A stretch of DNA of 64,000 nt, from assembly GCF_016802725.1 (NCBI RefSeq), contig NC_052666.1:1738501-1802500 (forward strand), given 5' to 3'. A program made the translations under genes and the position numbers. The notes under the pieces were generated by a model. The model saw only the letters and a list, made by a program, of their open reading frames with translations. It was not told where the DNA came from and did not search any database. This document shows, in pieces, positions 31,768 through 43,871 of the stretch. Origin of the DNA: Solenopsis invicta (Eukaryota; Arthropoda; Insecta; Hymenoptera; Formicidae). Within the stretch, counting starts at the first letter, position 1. Each line of letters opens with the position of its first letter.

Positions 31768-33900
31768 CGTTGAACTATTGATGCATCGAATTCACAAAAT
31801 TAAGTTGAATTTCTTCATGTCCTGTGAAGAAATATCTAGTGTGATATTGCCAATTATAGAAACGAGCGGAGCTGAAATCCGTAGCGATTTTGTCTGAAGA
31901 GCAACGAATGCATAAGACGAGGAAAGATTTGTTAATTGTTAAAAATAATTAGAATAGACGAATGCGTGACTAATCTCTGAGTTATGTATGAAACCTCTAC
32001 ATTCTTAACAGCATTGTATAATTCTAAATATCTTTTTATTCTTAGGATAATATAAATCTTCGTTCTACATGTATGTTATTGGAATGAAGACGAGATAAAT
32101 GAGAAGTGCTAAGAATAAAAAGTTTGTTTGATCTAATATGTTAAAAATAAAGAAGTTTAAAATACTGTTCATTCGAGATAACGTTAACACTTTGTTAAAA
32201 CAAAGTTGTGGAGCAACATCACGTTGATCCTAAGCAATAGCCTGCCTTTTATGCAGTTCTCGATAGTAGAAGAAAATATTAAGTATAGCGCATATATGTA
32301 AACGCAGAGGCATTTAGGACTTTCCAAAATTTTTGTTATCAAAGTCGATAGTGTAGCTGAAGTATGAAGTTTAAAAAGTCGATGTTATCAAATTACAATA
32401 ACATAAAAAATTCTCTGCTACAAGCTGTTTTACAAACAGACATTAGAATTTAGATTTGATTACTATTTGTTAATGTTACTTCTTTTGCGTTTTATGTAAA
32501 TCATTTGAATTATATAATAATTATTGTAGTTAATGTATAAGATAAGATTTAAATTTCGAATATAAGTTCCGGGACATGTTTTTGAATTTTCTTTGCTAAT
32601 CGTTTTTTTCATATCATTATAATACAGCATTATTTACGGCATTATTATTTAAGGATATTATTCTCAGCCACACTATAAGAGTTGTACACAGTGTAGTTAC
32701 TCATTTATCTTAATCAGTTCTTATCTTAACCGGTTTGTACTGAATAAGCAAATTTATATGAAAACATTTTTCCATTCTTGGCAAGCAAGGAACATTAAAT
32801 AAACATGACGGAAAATTGATTTTATATGAGTTATCAACGTTGTTATATAATACTGTATAAATGTTTTTAAATCTTTATCCAATAATGTGATATATCCTAA
32901 TGTTTAAAAAATGTTTTAATAACATTGTTTCTAAATATTTTATAAATGTTACTTTACAGTGAAATTGTAAAACAATATCCAATAGAATCAGCCGATTACT
33001 TGATAACGTCTAATAAATGCGTGCTCTATAGTAACCTTTGCATTTCTTCGAATAAATTGCAGTCGTCGAAAAATTATTCAACAGTATTTGATAATGAGAA
33101 ATTAATACATTTATTACTAAAATTAATTAATCGTTTGCTATCATCAAGTAAACGCATGTTGTAATATGTTATTTTTAAAGTAATATTTTACTTTCCTTTT
33201 CCACAAAATCGTAATTACATTGTAGCTAATAGAGAAAGACAATCGTCCTAAAAGGTAAAGAAAAGTACTTAAATAATTTAAATGTTATTTGGTAAGAAAA
33301 ACAAATATTATCTGTATACGACACATAATACAGGTGAATGATCTTTCTTGTAAAACTTGTACTTTATATTATTTAAAAAATCTTTTTGGATTCTATTTCA
33401 CATTACGTTTAATAGATATTACTTAGTAAAACTTTTTAGTAATTATAAGATTTGTACCAGCAGCCAAGTTATTACTGCATTATAATAACGCTTTTAACAG
33501 GAGCATAAGCAAGAAAAGTTTATCACACACTTTTTCCGGACAAACTATTAAAATCTGACTAATGTATATGAATTTGTTATTTGTAACGATTGTGATTAAT
33601 TTTAGGATGATTATGATGACAAATAAGATAGTAAAGTCATTTCACTGTGTCCAATTTCGTTTTCCAGTAAACGATACCGCACGAACGTACTCCGGCAAAT
33701 GTTAAGACAAGACTACTGGAAGGCGAGTTGTTGATAGCCTTAAGAAAAAATAATTTATCGTACTGGGAATTTACGCATACATAATGGAAAGACTCACGGC
33801 TGACAAGTTTTAAAGTCGATAGCTTGACTAATTTAGAAAATATATCCATGTATACCTTATGTAACATTGTGTAATATCTTCCATTCCTACAAAAATTTTA
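31768..33900. repeat. Upstream block of gene 2
   Basis: Diverged homologue of the blocks upstream of genes 1 and 3: a 5' region with a TTTATGCAGTTCTCGAT-type phrase near 32250, the ACCGGTTTG...GAATAAGCAA segment near 32735, TTACATTGTAGCTAATAGAG near 33217, and the conserved minus-strand segment near 33637. The greater divergence agrees with gene 2 being the outlier of the three genes. A plus-strand open frame at 32946-33164 has no counterpart in the other blocks and no recognisable domain. Confidence 0.55.
33637..33783 (-). other. Conserved open segment, copy 2 (diverged)
   Basis: Reads YVCVNSQYDKLFFLKAINNS followed by SSSLVLTFAGV, aligned with the other three copies and still open. The differences are spread through the segment. 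Confidence 0.3.
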
Positions 33901-34184
33901 TAAAAAAATACTACAATAATTTTCTGACATGTAAAATATATTTTAGATTTTAATAGATGAATTTTGATAATATATAAAAATATTGAAAAAAATGCTAGAA
34001 ATGCTTGTTGCTTATTGCATAAATTCACGACATTTTTGCATTTGAATGCAAAAAAATTGTAAACTATTGGTGTGCGATTGTACTCAATCGACTTTAGGAA
34101 GGGATGATAGAAGTATTGGTCACAATTCTGATGATACCCTTTATTTCACACACGTGAGTTGCGATTGCGTCGATGACCCGAGAA
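33901..34184. other. Spacer, nothing recognised
   Basis: AT-rich transition into a GC-richer island at 34185-34560. Confidence 0.4.
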
Positions 34185-34416
34185 GCAAGGTCCGTGGATT
34201 GGCGTTGGAGGGGAAGGAAGGTCGTTGCATCCACTTCAACGATGTGGAACGAAAATGGCGACGGCCATACTTTTACTGCACACTCGCTCACTCACACAAC
34301 TAATAGCTGTAGTACCTTACTATCTACGTACATACACTAACACTGACTCGCTGTCTCGAAAATGGCGGCTATGCAACGACCTTCCTTCCCCTCCAACGCC
34401 AATCCATGGACCTTGC
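34185..34416. repeat. Inverted repeat with 44-bp near-perfect arms
   Basis: 34187-34230 and 34371-34416 are inverted copies (AAGGTCC(G/A)TGGATTGGCG... to ...GGTCGTTGCAT) with one mismatch and a 140-nt spacer. The surrounding 375 bp is GC-rich with ATGGCGGCT/AATGGCGAC phrases. It could be a transposon end pair or a captured promoter-like island. No TSD found. Confidence 0.75.
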
Positions 34417-34745
34417 CGAGAAGAAGTGCGTTACGGAAGCGCGCGCTCTCGCTCGAGATTCCCCCACAAGTACATAAAATGTAGATCGGCGTCCTGCCGG
34501 TAGATCGCATGATAGCCGCGAGCTTAGATGGCGTTAGCGTAACGCGTAGGATCAAACAATTGGGTTGAAGTAGAAATAAACCGTTTATCTTTTTGTATCT
34601 GATTTATTATAATAGCAAAGATGAAAATTACATCCGTCACGCAGGACGATTCTTTCTTTATAACAACGAGAACAAAAGAACTGATTGCTATGAAAAAATA
34701 AATGCTTCTCGCGATATCTCAACATTACATTTAATAGATGCAATA

Positions 34746-34952
34746 TAGGGTCACTGCACTAGTCAATGAACAAATAAGAAATTGGACCAGTCAATGAACA
34801 AACACAAAATAATTTAATGCAATTACATTTTAATAAAATCTACATGAAAATTAGATTTTAACAATATTAATTAATTTTGCAGTTTATTATTTTAATAGTT
34901 TTTCTAAACAGTCATTTATTGGCGACTGTTCAGCGACTGGTGCAATGACCCT
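34746..34952. mobile_element. 207-bp MITE, copy 1
   Basis: Ends TAGGGTCACTGCACTAGTC and, inverted, TAGGGTCATTGCACCAGTC, flanked by TA. The AT-rich interior carries a second inner AGTCAATGAACAAA motif. A sibling is at 44725-44950. Confidence 0.82.
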
Positions 34953-36245
34953 ATAACGCGTACTCCTACATAAACTTTATAATGTATAAATAAATAATTA
35001 CAATGGTTTTTTTTTTATTGCACTTGGATGTCTTTAGATATTTTCAAAGTTTACCTATAAAATTTTGAAGCATTCTGCATTTGTATTTATACAGCACAGA
35101 AGTTTGTATAAATATTGTTGTAATATTTCTGCAACGTTGCAACAGTTTGTGCTGTAAAGGTTTCAATTTAAAAAATACATTGCACTGTAACATTTTACAT
35201 TACCGTAGTCTGTAGTCTCACATTGTAATAATTTGCAGAGCGGGCATTTCAACGTTGGTTACAGTAATTGTTTACAGTAATTGTTTGCTAACCTTGCAAA
35301 AATATTCATTATTATTATTAATATATGACATTCATTATTAATATTATACAATTGAATATCACTTAGAACATGATTTATAAAGAAGTATCTCACTGAATAA
35401 TTAGAAAACGAAAAGTGATAATATGGTTAATGCTAAAAATAAGTTTAAAAAATTGATTTTGTTTAAAAAACACAGCATTTTTTAAATAAAATTATATATT
35501 TTTAATTGTCCATTGTTTAGCATTTTTCTTTAGTATCGTTTAGTATATGTTAACAAACAAAGTAAAGTAATTGGTGTTAATTACATTGAAGAACATTGTG
35601 CAATAATATTTATTTCTACATAAAAAGTTAATTATAACTTTTTAATATGCAGATTATTTCAGATTTTTTAATAGATAAACTTTGAGAATGTATAAAAATA
35701 ATGAAGAAAGATGACAACATTTTTTTTACAGAATGGGTAAATTTACACTTCTTTTCATCCGAATTTCGGATGCAAAAAGGTTGTGAAGATATATGTACAA
35801 TAAATTTTTTCTTATTTCTTTTGTAAGAGTTTATCTATTAAATTTAAAGCGTTTTACATATTTTTTCACAATGTGTTTTATTATAAAATACTTCGCTCCG
35901 TAATATTATTGTAGCTGTACTATATATCATAATATTTCGAAGAACAGATGTTTCGATGCTGCCGCAATATTGCAGCAATATTACAGAAACATTTCGCATC
36001 TTCCATACAATATTGAAATAGTTCAATTTTATGTTTATGCAATTTTTCTGTAATCTTTCGAATCTATGGGTTTCTTCTTTGCAACTGGTTTCAGAGTCAA
36101 AATTCCAACATTTGTAACCAAACTTTTTGGTTGTTTATTAGGAAGAAAGAGGGATAAAAACATAAAAATTTTACTATTTTGTAATTACGATAACTTTTAG
36201 CTCGTATTCTGTATTCTTGCATTTTGCTTAAACATCCTTAAAATT
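34953..36245. other. AT-rich spacer and 3' flank of gene 3
   Basis: About 35340-35520 shares weak similarity with 28760-28930 (TTTAGAACATGATTTATAAA, AAACACAGC). From about 36005 the sequence matches the 3' flank of gene 1 (7940-8159). No gene supported. Confidence 0.45.
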
Positions 36246-38207
36246 CTACACACTTGACTGTTGATTAAATGAATCGATTTCTCGCGAGGATTCCATTGTC
36301 AATGTGGAAGTGATATTCGACGTCGTGGTATCCTTGTATGCTGGAACCATACAAAATGGACCGCACGATTGCCCGCCAAATCGTTTTAGTAGCAATTGTT
36401 TCGTCTTATTATTATATACGAATATAACAAAAATAATGACACCTTGCAAACTATTTAACATATCTGTAGGATACAAAACAAATGAATAATCTTCGGTGTT
36501 CTTCCACGCTATTACTTCTATAATCCAGATTATTCCACCATAAATCATCATCACGAACAGCTTTACAAACAATTTAATCCTGTAAACAAACGTTTTTGTA
36601 TTAAGAATATTAAGACACTTGAAAATAAAATTTTACTTATCACTTGTACATTCTTAAGGGGGTACATACTTTTTTGGCCAAAAATTACTGTTCTTAGGGA
36701 AATTAAAAAAAAAAAATTAAATTTTTATATCTACAAAAAAAACATGTTTTATTGTATAAACAATTTTTTTTTTAAACTGAAACAAACCTGTGCTTATTTT
36801 TATTGTAACTCTTGTTATCTGATGTTTTTAAATGATTGGTTGAACGTATAATTTGATGAATAATTGATACAGTTGTAGCGATAAAGAAGAAACTATTACT
36901 GATGACAGTAGCCAAAATAGGTACGTAAAAATATAGCGTTTTTGCCTTCTTAGCTGAAAAAAGAATTTTTTGCATTACACACTAATATGCGTATGTGTGT
37001 TCATTATTTTAATTGTAAGTTATTAAATTTAGACAAAGCTTTTCAGTTCCGCTTGCATTAGCTAGCATTAGTAGAAATTCATTGCCAATATCACGTACAA
37101 CCAAACCAAAATTTGTCTACACATATTTCAGGCTTCCAATTTTCTAAAATCCCACAAACATTATCCATAATGGCACAGAAAATGGTAAAGATCAAAGGAA
37201 CACCCCATGCATAGATCGAATATATCACAAACTTCTTTTTCACTTGCTTCATATTTAATCGACACAAACGGATTTTTCTGTGAAATATGATTTATATTAA
37301 GTCACAAATTAATATCTAACATATATGTTTAAAAACAAAATATTTTATCTTTATAAGCAATATCTTGCAAAATAATCATAAAAACTGTTGCGTATATCAA
37401 GTATAAATATTTATAATGGACATGTGTTTGTTGATTTTTATACTCGCAAATGAATTATCCCATCTTAAGAATGAGAAGAGATTTCTTTTCGCTCTTGAAG
37501 TTTTTTCTTTGATTCGATTTTATTGTTTGAATGTTTTGTTCTAAGTCGTTTAAGAAATATGAAAGTTAACATTTGTATTTAAATGAAACTAAACACATTG
37601 TATTTGCATATAATATCTCAGAAAGCAGCGCATGTCTAAAAGACGTCTTTAATATATATTTTAAATGTCCTTTAAATGTGTGTATTGTCTGGGATAGAAT
37701 AAAATTTATATTGCTTACCTGAATGTCCACCAAATATCGAAGCATATTACATTTAGCCAGAAAAAACTCGATAAAAAGAAGAAATGATAAACATAAGCTG
37801 AAAAAATCAAATAAATAATTATATGTTAATCCATAAGAACTATTAGAATATCAATCAGATTTATTGTCTGTTATTGTCTGTTATTGTTAAGTTAGCATAA
37901 GATTTTTTAAAAATTTTTTCTTAATTTTTTCGCATAATGAATTTATAAAAAAAAAAGTAAATTTAAGCACACAGCAATATTTTAATTAAATACTTGATCA
38001 TATGATTTTTGCGTGTGTGAGTGCGTGTGTAACATTCAAGATTTAAATATCTATTATCTATTCTCAGACAAATGAGCTTTAGCGCATCAGACAAATTAAT
38101 GCACCGCATGTGTTTTGTGAACATATCGTCAATTTTTTTCAGAAAATCTAACTTTGACTTAGTTAGCAAAGATACATTATCAATTAATGAAGATTTTATA
38201 TGATTGT

Positions 38208-38259
38208 TAAGGACGAAGTGCTTCCACAAATTACAATTTGTGGAAGCACTTCGTCCTTA
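38208..38259. repeat. Perfect 25-bp palindrome with 2-nt spacer
   Basis: TAAGGACGAAGTGCTTCCAC... followed after AC by its exact inverted copy. It lies in intron 1 of gene 3 with no counterpart in gene 2. Perfect arms suggest a recent inverted duplication or a palindromic element junction. Confidence 0.92.
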
Positions 38260-38434
38260 GATTGCCAAAATTGAATGCAGCATGCATGACAGCAAAATGA
38301 AAACATTGTTCTTATTTGACCATTGACTTAATCGTTTTTATAAAGATTTATAATTTTTATTTTATTAAGTTATCAGAAAAAAGAAATATAGAATACATTA
38401 AGTCTACCAATTGTTATAAATATATGTATTTTAT

Positions 38435-38481
38435 TATACCCGCATATACACACACACGCACGCGCGCACGCACCCGCACAC
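38435..38481. repeat. CA/CG-rich microsatellite
   Basis: ACACACACGCACGCGCGCAC-type run in intron 1 of gene 3, with a GT-rich counterpart at 38011-38033. Confidence 0.75.
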
Positions 38482-38526
38482 AGAAATGGAAAGTCGTTAC
38501 TTTTCCATTACTTTTATTGTGTTTAG

Positions 38527-38634
38527 AACAACGATTTGATAATAACGTTACAATTTTTAATGATAACGCTACCGTTTGAAACAGTTTGCGTTATCATTAG
38601 AATTATAAAAATTATTATTATCAAACTGTTATTA
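38527..38634. repeat. 106-bp fold-back element
   Basis: AACGATTTGATAATAA at the left and its inverted form TTATTATCAAACTGTT at the right, with inner CAATTTTTAATGATAACG arms. Probably a small MITE in intron 1 of gene 3. Confidence 0.65.
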
Positions 38635-41438
38635 TAAAAAAATAATGTACTTCCTATTTATATACATATACAAATTTACATATTACTGCATTATGTAGTT
38701 TATACCTATTATAATGCAACATATGTTTATGTCAGCAATTTCTTCTAATTTAGAAATTTTTGTACCACAAAACATAAATACATATGTGATAAATAATGAG
38801 ACAACGTGTGCACGTAATGTATATCCATGTACGTTTTGAAGTTCTGGCAATACAGTATATACTATGAATGTCAACAGCAGAAACGGCAAAGAAACTAGGA
38901 GACACACAGATAGATATACCGGATATTTAGATTCATCATCATTAGTGCAACATATGATAAATGCTATCATTGTGAAGCATATTCGAATACATAGTGGCCA
39001 AGCAGAAGTTTAATATTGATAAATTATATTTGTTGAGATCTTCGTACAAAATTCTATCGATGATAGAAATATTGGCAAAACGGCGTTCAAATCCTCTTTC
39101 AGAGCATGGATCATAAGTGATTTTGCACATTTCTGTATCGTTTATTTTGTACAATATTGGTTAATTGTAATTGGTTCCATTAATGCATTTGCCGCTTATC
39201 GACATGTAATGATATGGAGGACAGCAGAATCTTGTGCAATTATCAATGTCGCTGCGTAGTTTCATGGTGGGTAATTTCGTGACACTTTTGGTGGGTAATT
39301 CCGTGACACTTTCGGTGGGTAATTCCGTGACACTTTCGGTGGATAATTCCGTGACACTTTTGATACTTTTGCCACCTCTGAAACTTATACCACCTAAAGA
39401 CCTTCTATTCTTTTCATCATAATCTTTTGTGATATGTCTACGAGATTCATATTGTTCCGAATCATCATTCTTTTTCTCGTTCTTTGTAGAATTAATATAT
39501 GGGTCATATGGCATTTCATTACTGATACAATTTTTATGTAAATTACACCGTGTAGAATTGATCTCGTCATTAGGACTTTTCAGCTTACGATTGTCTATAA
39601 TAAGCTCGAGCAGTCGTTGGAACGTTGAATTATAGCTCTGCTTTATATCGCAATTCGTGAGAATTTTCGTTGAATTTCCGTGAGACGCCGAGTACGAAGC
39701 AACAAGCAGAAGTACGAAACACGAAGTAGTTTCTTACTTGGTATACACATCGTTAAATTATTGATGCGTCGAGACTTAGCAAAAATAATTTGACTTTTCT
39801 TTACTTTTCCTTGTAAGCAAAGCGCGAATAACGAATTATGGAAAAGGGCGTAGTTTCATTCTGCAGTTTTTATCTGAAAAGCAAAGAATATGTACGGTGA
39901 AAGAACGACAAGAAAAGATTTTTATTAATTTGTAAAAATAATTAGGATAGGCAAGTGCGCAATTAATCTCTGAATGATGCATGAAATCCCAATACTTTTA
40001 ATACGATTATTTTCAAGACCTTTGTATTTTATAATGATATTTTTATTCTAAATATACTATTGGGATAGAATAAAGACAAGATGGATGAGAAGTATTAAGA
40101 ATACAAAAAATTTTGTTTGATCTTGGTATGTTAAGAATAAGAAAAGTACTCTTAATGCAAAATAATATTAACACTTTAACACTTTTTTAGCACAGAGTTG
40201 TAGACCTAGGTCACAATGATCACGGACAACTGCATGTCTACGCAGTTCCGATGAAGAAGATAATGTAGACATAACATATATGTCTAGCATAGCAACGTGT
40301 AGGATTTTTTGGGGATCGATTTCTTGTTGTTGAAGATATTCGTAGAGATAGACATAGAGTTTGATAAAAGATATTTTCAAACTACATTTACATAGAAATC
40401 TTCTAAACTGTAAGCAGTACATTAATTACAAACATATACAATAGAGTTCAGATTTGATTGCTGTGTGTTAATGTTATTTCTTATCTTTATATTTTGCGAT
40501 TTATATAAATGTTGTAGTTGAATTATGATTCGCAGTTAATGTATAAACTATTCGACTCGAGTTCCGGGATATAAGTTTTCTTAAAATTCGTTAGTTAAAC
40601 GTTTCTAATGTCGTTATAATATGGCATTATTTATAGAGATTATCCAAAGATATTATTCTCTGTCGTGTATTATGAATTTCAAGCAACGTAATTATTTGCT
40701 CATTTAATTTTTATTTGAACCGGTTTGATGAACAAGCAACATTTACAAGAAAAACATTCTTCCATTTTTACTGTAGTTATTATGCTAATTTATACATGTA
40801 CAAATGCGTGTTTTGGTTAAATAACTTGAAGTTATCTAAATCATCATCATCTAAGTCCTTTACATCTTGGCAGATGCGTGGTGACTATGATTTAATTTTA
40901 ATTTATATAATAAAAGATAAATTTATTTTTAATCTTTATTTATATTTAATCTTTAATTCTTTTACATATAAACTTTTATAAATAATCTTTTTAGTAATAT
41001 TGCTGTTGAGCAAAACGATTTAAAATATGAAAACAATATATTTATATTTTTATTTTTAAATCTTTATTTTATAAAAATAAAAAAATTCAAATAATTTAAT
41101 TTGATAAAAATTATTCTTTGTTGAAATCAATACGTTAATAAAAATCAAAGTTAAAAAATGGAAAGAATATTTCTTAATTCACATTATATTTACAATGACT
41201 GACAAAATTCCTTGTAAAAGTTTTTACATTTATAATTTTAGGGCAATCCTTGGATTACTACTGATCTGTGCAATCTTAGTTGCATTCTGATATATATTAC
41301 CAATACTGAAAATCTGTACTTCACGTTACGTATACTAGAAATATTATGAAGTAGCAGTAAATTTTGGAATGCAATCTTATTATCACTATAAAAAATTCTT
41401 TTGTTAGAATCAATTATAATTTGGCGGTTGAGGCTATA

Positions 41439-41444
41439 TATAAA
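41439..41444 (+). promoter_or_regulatory. Conserved TATA box (copy 3)
   Basis: TATATATAAAGCCAATACTT with a downstream TCATTCTCATTAC, as at 796 and 13378. Confidence 0.3.
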
Positions 41445-42009
41445 GCCAATACTTCATTCTCATTACTGTTTACGTCATCTTAAATAATTTGAAAAAGGTA
41501 ACACTTTTTTTATATAAGATAAAAATAAAGATAATGTATATTATAATCTCGATAAAAATAAAATAAAGCTATTTCTTCATCTAAATAATTATTTAGATAA
41601 TTTTATATAGATAACAGCAAACATTACTTTATAATACATACCAAATCATAGTTACATTGTGGCTAGTAAAGAAAGACAACATATGTATATCGTCCTAAAA
41701 GCTAAAAGAAATTAAATAATTGAAATGTTTTTTGAAGAGAAGAACAAATATTAAATGTGTATGAGAAACGATACAAGACTCTTATTAGTAAAACTTTCAC
41801 TTTACCTTATGTAGTAATTTTTTTCCATTCTGTTCTATATTACGTAAATTTAGTAAGTTATATCACAGTATAACAGTTATACTGTGGATTATATTTCGTA
41901 CAATTGGTGCAGAAGATATGCATGAGTTATTAATGCAATATAACTACATCAGTAGCGTAAGCAAATAAAATTTACTACACATTTTTTCCAATAAATTGTT
42001 AAATAATTT

Positions 42010-42189
42010 TAAGCTGATTATGAGAACAAATAGGTTGGTAAAGCCAACACTGTGTTTAATATTCCGACATACGATAGCACACGGATGTACTTCGGCAAAC
42101 GATAAGGCAAGACTACTCGATGACGAGTCGTTCTTGGCATTAAAAGTGTTAGAAGGTACTTCATTGTATTGGAAATTTACGCATACATA
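42010..42189 (-). other. Conserved open segment, copy 3
   Basis: YVCVNFQYNEVPSNTFNAKN followed by Ser run, LALSFAEVHPCAIVC and, beyond, a hydrophobic LFVLIISLKLF stretch. This copy stays open farthest. Confidence 0.35.
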
Positions 42190-43262
42190 GTGATTTGAAA
42201 AGATAAACGACTAACAAGTTTATACCGTTAATAGTTTACTACATGATTTTTTTTTTACATAATCGGATTTCCCTAATTATTTGGTTTATAAAAATGTTCA
42301 AACAAAATTATGGGAAAATTAATTCAATTTATAACTCGTATATTTACTCGCAATTCGAATCTTATTTCAAGAATTTAAAATATTTTGGTATAACATTTAG
42401 TACAAAAATTTATATTTTGAAATGCGTTTAATTTAATAGTTGTATCTTTAGCTATATATTGTATTATACAAATACATGATATTGTATAAATTGAGTAACA
42501 TGGTACACAGAAAATAATAACGTTATAAGATTGTTAATATATGCAATTTCAATATTACTCAAAATATAATATTAAAAATTTAATAAAACCTGCATAGAAA
42601 TAATAATTTACAATTATGTATACTTATAGAAATAAATACGTATTGATCTTTTAAATATTGATAACTACAATTAATTTTAAAATAGTATTTTGGCAAAACT
42701 ATAACAATATCGCGAATCACCTTAGACACAAATATTGTAAAATTAAAAGAAAAATTAAAAGAAATTATTCAATAATTGAAAAAATATTGAAACATTTAGA
42801 AGTATATTTGATCTATATGCATGCTTACAGAAATGCATAGCATTTCCAATTTATAATGTATAGAAATATTGCAATATAAAATATTACATTCAGACGTTTT
42901 AAATAAAGATTAAACGGTTTTTCAAATAATTATAAAATATTTAAATTTTAAACTTACAATTAGATTTGCCTAATTGTTGACAAATATTATTTAGAAATTT
43001 AATTTTGACTGAACTGATTGTTATGATTTATTTAATTCATTATATTAACGTAATTAGTGAAGTTTTTGTCAATTCATGATGCTATTTTTATGCCAATAAG
43101 TGCGCAATTAAATACGCAATCGTCAACTGTACCAAGTGCAAATAATTCAAATGATAAAACTGAAAACTATGAGCTTTGTATATTTTTATTAATAAAAAAT
43201 TAAAATAATTGTATAAATAAAATTAAAAGTATTTAATATATCGTTTTTGTTATCAGTTCTAA

Positions 43263-43415
43263 AATGACAAAATTATCAAGCGTTGTGGACAAACATTTGG
43301 AAAAAATGGTCTAAATAAAAAAGACGAAAATAAACGCCATGTATCTACAATGCGTCGACTTGATACATTCAATGATATTTTGCAAAAAATTATTGAAAAG
43401 GAAGACAATAAGTAA
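43263..43415 (+). pseudogene. Short basic coding remnant, unidentified
   Basis: Open frame NDKIIKRCGQTFGKNGLNKK followed by a Lys/Glu-rich C terminus (TFNDILQKIIEKEDNK, stop). The composition looks coding and resembles C-terminal tails of transposon-associated DNA-binding proteins, but I cannot name it. An in-frame TAA sits just upstream, and an acceptor-like TTTTTGTTATCAG precedes that. Confidence 0.3.
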
Positions 43416-43871
43416 AAACAAAATTAATCTTTCAGTATTAAGCCATAATCAGACTAGCAATTCAGATTGGATTGGTATTTAACAAATCCGAAGAAAAAAT
43501 CCAATTTGAAGTTTAGTTGACTTTATTGTAATTGGTTATATTCCAATCTCTTTCTCTCTCTCATTTTCTCTCTCCCCCTAATCTTAATCTCAATTTCTAG
43601 TCTCGATTTCTAGTCTGATAGTCTATCTTACAGTTTTAGGACTAGTTTCACAAGACTGAGAAATCAAAGATATTTTACTAATAATTAAATTTCTAAACAA
43701 AAATTGAAACCTAAAGCACACATTGAAAAACACACATACGTATTGAATTTACTATCATTTCATACATAAAGTTTTTTTATTTTATAACGTTTTTCTTTTC
43801 TTTGTGAATAAGGTATCCTTGTGTACAAGATTGTAATAAAATATTCAGATTGAGATATCTTCAACTATTAA

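Larger units (their letters stand above)
36246..39750 (-). pseudogene. Methuselah-like GPCR gene 3, pseudogene
   Basis: Five exons corresponding to gene 2: 39750-38706, 37797-37719, 37277-37099, 36953-36788 and 36579-36246. Exons 2-5 are open, correctly bordered and keep TM3 (FFWLNVICFDIWW), TM4 (YSIYAWGVPLIF), TM5, TM6 (IYGGIIWIIEVIAW) and TM7 (LYPTDMLNSLQGVIIFV). Exon 1 is damaged in three places. A 2-bp net insertion just after the ATG puts CFVLLLVASYSAS out of frame with the start. A TAA lies near 39156 after GKCINGTNYN. A shift lies near 39010 before TM1. It also has a short ESVTELPT repeat (39267-39350). With damage confined to exon 1, recent death or sequence error should be considered. 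Confidence 0.85.
39751..42880. repeat. Upstream block of gene 3
   Basis: The least interrupted copy of the block, and the empty-site reference for the hAT (about 41860), the TTA element (42711-42740), the solo LTR (about 42003) and the tRNA-family repeat (about 42540). It contains a TATA box at 41439-41444 and the conserved minus-strand segment at 42010-42189. A plus-strand open frame over the latter (41996-42190) is not kept in the other copies. Confidence 0.7.

Noticed and set aside
31768..33170. Plus-strand ORF 32946-33164 as a host gene
   Set aside because: It is not conserved in the paralogous blocks and lacks any recognisable feature.
41996..42190. Plus-strand 64-codon gene over the conserved segment
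   Set aside because: The same frame is broken by stops in the copies at 2133 and 14300, whereas the minus-strand frame stays open.
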